52,988 nt of DNA from a virus. The position numbers were made by a program, and so were the translations under genes. The notes under the pieces are model-generated. The model was not told where the DNA came from and ran no database searches. It worked only from the letters and a program-made list of their open reading frames with translations. Shown here in pieces: positions 48,634-52,988 of the stretch (position 1 is its first letter; the number at the start of each line of letters is the position of its first letter). The stretch spans positions 1 through 52,988 of the IMG/VR virus record IMGVR_UViG_3300046777_001138, one strand, 5' to 3'.

Positions 48634-48957
48634 ATGTACAGTTTCGAGACTAGCTACGATTTTGAGTACAAAGGCAAGAAGTATGACATATTTTGCGAGA
48701 TAGAATACGACATACAAGGCAAACATTTGCCAGCTACATATTTGGAACCTGAAGAATTCCCAGAAGTTGACAATGTTAAAATAACCGTAGTAGGAATGAA
48801 TTGGTGGAACGAAAATAGCTTAGATTGGGACCCAGTACCAGACGAAGAACTAGGGTACGCTGAGATAGAACATGCGTTTTTATCTCAAGACAATTCCGAA
48901 TTGGAATCAAAGATTGAAGAAGAATGTTGGAATGATGCCAGCGAAAGGAGTTGTTAA
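48634..48957 (+). CDS. Acidic hypothetical protein, 107 aa
   Basis: Starts MYSFETSYDFEYKGKKYDIF and is strongly acidic toward the C-terminus. GGAGG seven bases upstream fixes the ATG at 48634. Beta-rich. Unknown. Confidence 0.6.
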   Translation: MYSFETSYDFEYKGKKYDIFCEIEYDIQGKHLPATYLEPEEFPEVDNVKITVVGMNWWNENSLDWDPVPDEELGYAEIEHAFLSQDNSELESKIEEECWNDASERSC

Positions 48958-48958
48958 T

Positions 48959-49381
48959 ATGACCACTAAGAAACGCAAAGAGTACACCTACGATCAGGCC
49001 TTGGAGATGATGAAACAGACACCGGGCTTGATCATGAGTTGGAGTCCATTTCCTAAACACAAAGTTAGCTATGTAGCTAGGTATTGGAATGGTAAGTATC
49101 AGGAGAAAGAAAGGTTAGGGGTTGAATGGTATCCTTGTTGGCCGGATACACCATATGGCTATGGTAAATCAGATCCATGGTGGGTTTACCAAAAGCCTCC
49201 TGCCACTAAGAAACCAAAGCCAGTACCCAAACCAGAACCAGCCCCGGTCCAACCCATCACCCCAAATGACGATCTCATGAACATTTGGACACCTCTTTCC
49301 AATACTCTTCTTGATGCACTAGACGAGTATATCAAAGCTGCTGTAAATGAAATACTTAAGGAGAAGTTCAGTGGAAACTAA
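48959..49381 (+). CDS. Hypothetical protein with Pro/Lys-rich linker, 140 aa
   Basis: An N-terminal domain starting MTTKKRKEYTYDQALEMMKQ, resembling the AxExxxxxG unit of the paralogous family, leads to KPKPVPKPEPAPVQPI near residue 85 and a C-terminal helix (LLDALDEYIKAAVNEILKEK). AAAGGAG lies 8 bases before the ATG. The arrangement is like the protein at 47952. Confidence 0.6.
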   Translation: MTTKKRKEYTYDQALEMMKQTPGLIMSWSPFPKHKVSYVARYWNGKYQEKERLGVEWYPCWPDTPYGYGKSDPWWVYQKPPATKKPKPVPKPEPAPVQPITPNDDLMNIWTPLSNTLLDALDEYIKAAVNEILKEKFSGN

Positions 49382-49658
49382 GCAGGATTACAAGATACAC
49401 GCTGAGGTAACAACTGAAACTGTTACCATCTCTATGGGTCGAGACTGGTTTGGATCCCTCTTAGGCATCCTCTACCAAGCCGAGAAGCGGCTGAAAATTC
49501 AACACGCTCACCATGACGAACAAGGCAATGTGAACGAAGCAATCATGCTAAAATGGCAACTTGAAATAGTGGATCAGATGGTAGAACAACTTACGGATCG
49601 TATATTGGATACTGTCCCCAAGAAGAACCTACTACCCAAACAAAAACCAAATGGCTAG
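49371..49658 (+). CDS. Hypothetical protein, GTG start, 95 aa
   Basis: The GTG at 49371 has AAGGAGAAG upstream and lies in an 11-bp overlap. The protein is helical (EAIMLKWQLEIVDQMVEQLT). The earlier ATG at 49347 has no ribosome binding site. Confidence 0.55.
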   Translation: METKQDYKIHAEVTTETVTISMGRDWFGSLLGILYQAEKRLKIQHAHHDEQGNVNEAIMLKWQLEIVDQMVEQLTDRILDTVPKKNLLPKQKPNG

Positions 49659-49881
49659 ATTTTACAGGCTACTTACCCCTAGGAAAACCATGGACTCTTT
49701 TGAATTGGTATCCGACGACTCGATCACTTGGAAAGTCGTTGGTATCAAGAATGGCATGGAAGTGTGTACCATGGCTTACTGTAACGAATTTACTCAGGCT
49801 CTTGAGTTAATTCAGGAGCTTGGTGGAAACATCGCTAAGGATAGACATTTGCTTCCTCAGCGGTCACAAAGTGACATCTAG
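49651..49881 (+). CDS. Hypothetical protein, 76 aa
   Basis: Starts MARFYRLLTPRKTMDSFELV and has a hydrophobic beta core (SITWKVVGIKNGMEVCTMAY). It overlaps the previous gene by 8 bp. Last gene before a structured leader. Confidence 0.6.
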   Translation: MARFYRLLTPRKTMDSFELVSDDSITWKVVGIKNGMEVCTMAYCNEFTQALELIQELGGNIAKDRHLLPQRSQSDI

Positions 49882-49892
49882 GTAACAACTAT

Positions 49893-49933
49893 TTTCCCTT
49901 GGTACATAACGACTTAGGGAAATCTGTGAAACA
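49893..49933 (+). repeat. 41-bp leader element, copy B
   Basis: Same element as at 45412 with identical spacing. Here TTTCCCT and AGGGAAA (49916-49922) can form a stem around the conserved ATAACGACTTA loop. Confidence 0.75.
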
Positions 49934-50065
49934 GAGGGTTTGAAGAACCCGATCATTCCCATTAGACAAACAAGTCTAGGAGTGTATACGACGACGACTT
50001 CACTTACTTCATCGCCTTTCGGCGATGTGTGGAGACGAGTAAATCGAGACTAATCGAGATTTACG
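49934..50065 (+). ncRNA. Structured leader before the 50112 gene
   Basis: Several hairpins follow the 41-bp element: GGGTT/AACCC (49936-49950), TAGAC/GTCTA (49963-49978) and CATCGCC/GGCGATG (50010-50027). The last differs from the hairpin at 41988 by one compensatory base pair. It may be a 5' leader or a small RNA. Confidence 0.45.
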
Positions 50066-50119
50066 ATGTCGGAACCAATAGACCTACTACCCAAGATTGA
50101 AGGAGATGGCTATGAGTGA
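50066..50119 (+). CDS. Possible leader peptide, 17 aa
   Basis: MSEPIDLLPKIEGDGYE, overlapping the next start by 8 bp. There is no strong ribosome binding site. It could couple translation of the next gene, or be chance. Confidence 0.25.
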   Translation: MSEPIDLLPKIEGDGYE

Positions 50120-50723
50120 TGAAGTGAAACTGAGTTGGGAAGAAGCTAGCAAACTGATCGTGGAAAATCCCGGAAGTATTGTCAGGCAACTAAACGAGGA
50201 CATACGCTACTGGTATGAGGGTTCCCAGTTAATGTGGGAAGTTCCAAATCGGGTGAAAGAAGCTACTAGGTGGTGGACATATGAAAAAGAGATTCGGTAT
50301 CTCATCGTTTTTGATACCCGTACCCCATTACCCAACTTAGAACTAGCTACCCTAACCGCTGGGCAGGCTATTGATGCCATGGGGGAGGGGAAGATGGTTA
50401 AGGGTGTAGACGGAGGTATTTTCCGTAAAACACCCGAATCTACCTATGGGTATCAAACATTAGATGTGTCTACCAACGAATGGAGTAGTGCAATAACTAA
50501 CTTCATGTTGGGACTAGGGGCACCATTCACCATCTACGAGGAACCTATTGAACAATGGACTCCTACCAGTATGGAGGAGGCACTACGCCAACGGTTTGTT
50601 GACGGTCGTACCATCAAGATAGTACACCCCAATACAGGCCGAGAGGATATTTATGGAGAGGATGCCAACGCCGTAAGCATCACTAAAGTCCGATGTGATG
50701 CCACATGGTTTGTTAAAAAATAA
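50112..50723 (+). CDS. Paralogous accessory protein, 203 aa
   Basis: Contains LTAGQAIDAMGEGKMVKGVD (as in 43591) and further units (SWEEASKLIVENPGSIVRQL; SMEEALRQRFVDGRTIKI), so it appears to be built from three related short domains, each A-x-x-x-x-x-x-G-x-x-V-like. GGAG six bases before the ATG. Function unknown. Confidence 0.65.
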   Translation: MSDEVKLSWEEASKLIVENPGSIVRQLNEDIRYWYEGSQLMWEVPNRVKEATRWWTYEKEIRYLIVFDTRTPLPNLELATLTAGQAIDAMGEGKMVKGVDGGIFRKTPESTYGYQTLDVSTNEWSSAITNFMLGLGAPFTIYEEPIEQWTPTSMEEALRQRFVDGRTIKIVHPNTGREDIYGEDANAVSITKVRCDATWFVKK

Positions 50724-50732
50724 TCCGGATTA
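50721..50732. promoter_or_regulatory. 12-bp palindrome TAATCCGGATTA (operator candidate)
   Basis: Perfect palindrome overlapping the upstream stop and ending five bases before the -35 of the next promoter. The position suits a repressor or activator. Confidence 0.45.
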
Positions 50733-50736
50733 CCTC

Positions 50737-50765
50737 TTGTTTTCCAGCGAAGTGTCCGATATAGT
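50737..50765 (+). promoter_or_regulatory. Promoter TTGTTT-N17-TATAGT
   Basis: Good spacing, 49 bases upstream of the 50814 gene. A GAGGGGAG/CTCCCCTC hairpin follows at 50774-50794, and may stabilise the leader. Confidence 0.65.
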
Positions 50766-50773
50766 TTCAACAG

Positions 50774-50794
50774 AGGGGAGATGTGACTCCCCTC
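50774..50794 (+). repeat. Leader hairpin GAGGGGAG / CTCCCCTC
   Basis: Perfect 8-bp stem with a 5-base loop, 20 bases before the 50814 start. No T-run follows, so a leader stem is more likely than a terminator. Confidence 0.6.
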
Positions 50795-50813
50795 ATCTAA
50801 CAGGAGTGAAGTG

Positions 50814-51281
50814 ATGAACGCAGCAGTGATTAAGGCCGCCAGTAAAGTTCTCGAATCCACCGACACTATCGAGGTCGGTAACCATCATGTCGATTTCATC
50901 GTCTCGATCACCGATAACATCGCTGACGAAACAACCACTCACCACTATCAAGGTACTGTCAGTAAATCGTCTGACCAGATGATCGCAGCTACCGCTACGA
51001 TCCCTTGGCTACAGGTCGTTGGCCGTATGGCTATCGCTCTGGGTGCTACGCAGGACAACACCCTGAAACTGCTCCGGGAATGCATCCTAGGCGCTGTAAA
51101 TGGTGGTCAGGATGTTTCCTCAGCGTTACTCGAACTCGATGTTAGGATCGCTGGTACGGTTGACAAGGTCAAGAAGGAACTGACTGGTAGCCTGCCCAAG
51201 ATTCCTCGTGCAGGTGCTGTCAAGGTTTTAGTCCAAGAATCAGTTGAAGTTGAAACCATGTCTAACTGTGAGGTGAAGTAA
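50814..51281 (+). CDS. Conserved hypothetical early protein, 155 aa
   Basis: Begins MNAAVIKAASKVLESTDTIE. It has long helices with ATATIPWLQVVGRMAIALGA and ALLELDVRIAGTVDKVKKEL. AGGAG ten bases before the ATG. The gene has its own promoter and a hairpin leader, so it is probably expressed early and strongly. No family recognised. Confidence 0.65.
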   Translation: MNAAVIKAASKVLESTDTIEVGNHHVDFIVSITDNIADETTTHHYQGTVSKSSDQMIAATATIPWLQVVGRMAIALGATQDNTLKLLRECILGAVNGGQDVSSALLELDVRIAGTVDKVKKELTGSLPKIPRAGAVKVLVQESVEVETMSNCEVK

Positions 51282-51565
51282 TGACTATTAAATGGAACTA
51301 TTGTACTAATCTTCCTGATGTATTTCCTAATGGCAAAGATTATTTTACCTCTGATCTTGTTTTGGTTTACGCTTTGGAAAAATATTATGGTGATAGGGAC
51401 TTACTTATAGGAACGGTGAGTATCATTAACTCAACCGATGGGACCAACAAAACAAGTTGGTCCTACGATAATGTAGAGTTTGATGATAACTACATCCCAC
51501 TTATGTGGGCACCCTTAAACAAACCTACATTTGAACAACTTGCGTTGTGTAGTCATGGAGAGTGA
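51281..51565 (+). CDS. DUF551-like protein, 94 aa
   Basis: The pattern W...LPD......VLVYA and the ending IPLMWAPLNKP resemble DUF551, a common small phage protein of unknown function that ends in THWMPLPxPP. TAATG coupling to the previous gene. Confidence 0.6.
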   Translation: MTIKWNYCTNLPDVFPNGKDYFTSDLVLVYALEKYYGDRDLLIGTVSIINSTDGTNKTSWSYDNVEFDDNYIPLMWAPLNKPTFEQLALCSHGE

Positions 51566-51569
51566 TGAC

Positions 51570-51686
51570 ATGATCCAGTTTGTCAGGAGGATGTTCGTGT
51601 CATTCTCCATTGTGGGATTGTATTTTACTGTCTTGTGTGGTATTTCGTGGATCGTAAGTTGTATGTACGGAAAGAGGGGTGAGTGA
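51570..51686 (+). CDS. Single-TM small protein, 38 aa
   Basis: MIQFVRRMFVSFSIVGLYFT then VLCGISWIVSCMYGKRGE: one hydrophobic helix flanked by basic residues. GGAG nine bases before this ATG. It overlaps the next start (TGATG). Confidence 0.55.
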   Translation: MIQFVRRMFVSFSIVGLYFTVLCGISWIVSCMYGKRGE

Positions 51687-52066
51687 TGGAAGGGTACAAA
51701 GAGATTACTTGGCAAGAGGCTTGTGAAGTTGAGGATTGGGCTGAATTGCAATACAACGAAGGCGATGGTACATGGGTAGGCAAACACAATGACATTCGCT
51801 CGAATAGTCTGGGATGGATTCAAGATTGCAAATGGCGCATCAAGGTCAAATCTGAAAAGACTTGGTGGGAGAAGGAAGGGCTGAAGAAAGTAGACTGGAA
51901 ACAGGCTTTGCGTTGGTGGTGTAGACAAAACAAAGAAAAGCATCCTGAAATTAAATTTGAAACACCTAGAGGTACTGTGTATGAATGGGTATGGGCAGAA
52001 GGGGATGCAGTTGCTTGTATGCTTGATGATGAAAGAAATACATACTTTATCCCAGCGGAGGCATAG
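51686..52066 (+). CDS. Paralogous accessory protein, 126 aa
   Basis: Starts MEGYKEITWQEACEVEDWAE. Its second half (WWEKEGLKKVDWKQALRWWC, ending YFIPAEA) is related to the ends of proteins at 7953 and 42452. AGGGG upstream. Unknown function. Confidence 0.65.
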   Translation: MEGYKEITWQEACEVEDWAELQYNEGDGTWVGKHNDIRSNSLGWIQDCKWRIKVKSEKTWWEKEGLKKVDWKQALRWWCRQNKEKHPEIKFETPRGTVYEWVWAEGDAVACMLDDERNTYFIPAEA

Positions 52067-52069
52067 CCC

Positions 52070-52636
52070 ATGGATCCCAGTGAACTACCCCACAAACTGA
52101 TTTTCTCCAGTATCAACCGAGCTAACGCTATGCGTGGTAGCTACGCCTTAGTCCTTACCGAGGATGATCACCAGACGCTAGCAACCATGCTGATCGGGAT
52201 GTATTCAAGGAAGTACAACCCGAAACTAGGTAAGCCTAGCACCTTCCTTACCAAGTCTGCTAGGTTAGCTCTCAAGGCTCTAGCCACTACCCGCCAGAGA
52301 AGGTCTAAGCGACCTGCGATGATCCAGCCTGTACTTTATGCGCTGGATAAAGAATCCCGCCCAGAGTCTGAACAGGCAGAATCCTGTATTGAGGATCTGG
52401 ATCGACAGAAGGCTCTACAGTCCGTCAGGGATGCACTGGAGTGGCTGGAACCTAGGAAAGCAGAAGCAATCAGGCTTAGGGACTTTGAGGGTCAACGCTA
52501 CGCAACTATTGCAGCAACCATGGGGTTGAGTAAAGCTAGGGTAGCTGCACTGAGATCGGAAGGGATGGAGGAACTGAAGTTCTTCCTCAGCGGGGCTACT
52601 TGGGACGCACTTGGAGGTGACCCTAATGCTGACTAA
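52070..52636 (+). CDS. Sigma-70-like protein with region 4 HTH, 188 aa
   Basis: A C-terminal region 4-like part (LEWLEPRKAEAIRLRDFEGQ and YATIAATMGLSKARVAALRS) is preceded by a helical N-terminal half with TLATMLIGMYSRKYNPKLGK that could be region 2. The length is that of ECF sigma factors. GGAGG eight bases before the ATG. It overlaps the next sigma-like gene by 11 bp. One of a series of sigma-like genes that continues across the junction to 2020. Confidence 0.78.
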   Translation: MDPSELPHKLIFSSINRANAMRGSYALVLTEDDHQTLATMLIGMYSRKYNPKLGKPSTFLTKSARLALKALATTRQRRSKRPAMIQPVLYALDKESRPESEQAESCIEDLDRQKALQSVRDALEWLEPRKAEAIRLRDFEGQRYATIAATMGLSKARVAALRSEGMEELKFFLSGATWDALGGDPNAD

Positions 52637-52988
52637 CACAGACCGAAAGGAGTTGGAATCAGTCATGCCTGTTGTGTTCAACAGGATGGCTAAGCTAAAG
52701 CCTAAATACAACCTGACAGACGATCAGGCTCAGGACGCTTATGTCAGTCTGGTTGAGCGTTGGATCAAAAGGAAGAACAAAACGGCTTGTAGGCCTACTA
52801 CAGCAGCAGCAAATGCCATTGGCTGGAGTTGCATAGATGTGGTCAGGGTAAAGCCTGAACCTGTAAGGGAGTACCCGTTGGAGAACGACTACGGGTATGA
52901 TGAGAAACCCTACGCTGAGGTTACCCCTGATACTCTCGGCGTGAATAATCTGGAATACACCTTGCTTTTACAGAAAGCACAGGGTAAA
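52626..52988 (+). CDS. Sigma-70-like HTH protein, N-terminal part (continues at 2-214)
   Basis: Starts MLTNTDRKELESVMPVVFNR inside the preceding gene. NLTDDQAQDAYVSLVERWIK is a sigma region 2-like helix pattern. The frame is open through the end of the window and continues without a break at base 2. The complete protein has 149 residues. Confidence 0.75.
   Translation, partial: MLTNTDRKELESVMPVVFNRMAKLKPKYNLTDDQAQDAYVSLVERWIKRKNKTACRPTTAAANAIGWSCIDVVRVKPEPVREYPLENDYGYDEKPYAEVTPDTLGVNNLEYTLLLQKAQGK
52862..52988. repeat. Terminal direct repeat, right copy
   Basis: Identical to 1-127. It shows that the sequence is one full circle. Confidence 0.97.

Noticed and set aside
1-52988. tRNA genes, CRISPR arrays, insertion sequences
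   Set aside because: I looked for cloverleaf patterns, regular repeats and transposases and saw none. Small tRNAs could be missed by eye.
1-52988. Lysogeny module (integrase, repressor, att site)
   Set aside because: No integrase or CI/Cro-like gene was seen. The HTH proteins look sigma-like.

Overview
The window is one complete genome of a tailed double-stranded DNA phage. Bases 1-127 are repeated exactly at 52862-52988, so the sequence closes into a circle with a unique length of 52861 bp. One sigma-like gene runs across the junction. The exact 127-bp overlap looks like an assembly k-mer overlap on a circular or circularly permuted molecule rather than a biological terminal repeat. A large terminase, portal, prohead protease, major capsid protein, tail-tube-like proteins, a frameshifted tail chaperone and a tape measure of about 670 residues indicate siphovirus-like morphology. 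No integrase, excisionase or recognisable lysogeny repressor is present, so a lytic lifestyle is likely. The host is not stated by the sequence. A cysteine-rich protein of a kind I associate with planctomycetal and other environmental genomes, together with a CsrA-like protein, suggests an environmental bacterium, but weakly.

Layout. (1) Plus strand, 1-14.5 kb: closely packed early and replication genes. Several sigma-70-like proteins are followed by ThyX, a dCTP deaminase, a DUF3310 protein, a RusA resolvase, a CsrA-like protein, an HNH endonuclease, a Sak4/RecA-like ATPase, a primase-helicase, a winged-helix protein with an SSB-like acidic tip, and a family A DNA polymerase. A 450-bp gene-free region of strong stem-loops lies at 10.65-11.1 kb. 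(2) Plus strand, 14.5-20.2 kb: putative virion appendage or fibre proteins, including a 655-residue cysteine-rich protein. (3) Minus strand, 41.85 down to 20.23 kb: HNH and AP2 genes, terminase, portal, protease-scaffold, decoration protein, capsid, connectors, tail tube, frameshift chaperone, tape measure, tail tip and fibre proteins, and a lysis-like cassette with a papain-fold peptidase and two single-TM proteins. (4) Plus strand, 42.2-53 kb: about thirty small accessory genes, many encoding short membrane peptides or members of paralogous families, with repeated leader and promoter elements.

Control. The phage encodes at least five sigma or region-4-like proteins. Most larger gaps in the minus-strand operon carry a TATARTG box. 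Two plus-strand leaders share a 41-bp element. Two hairpins, at 41988 and 50010, differ by one compensatory base pair. The most intriguing combination is a CsrA-like RNA-binding protein gene plus a highly structured, GGA-rich non-coding region in the same genome. A phage-encoded CsrA with its own RNA sponge or target is a hypothesis worth testing.
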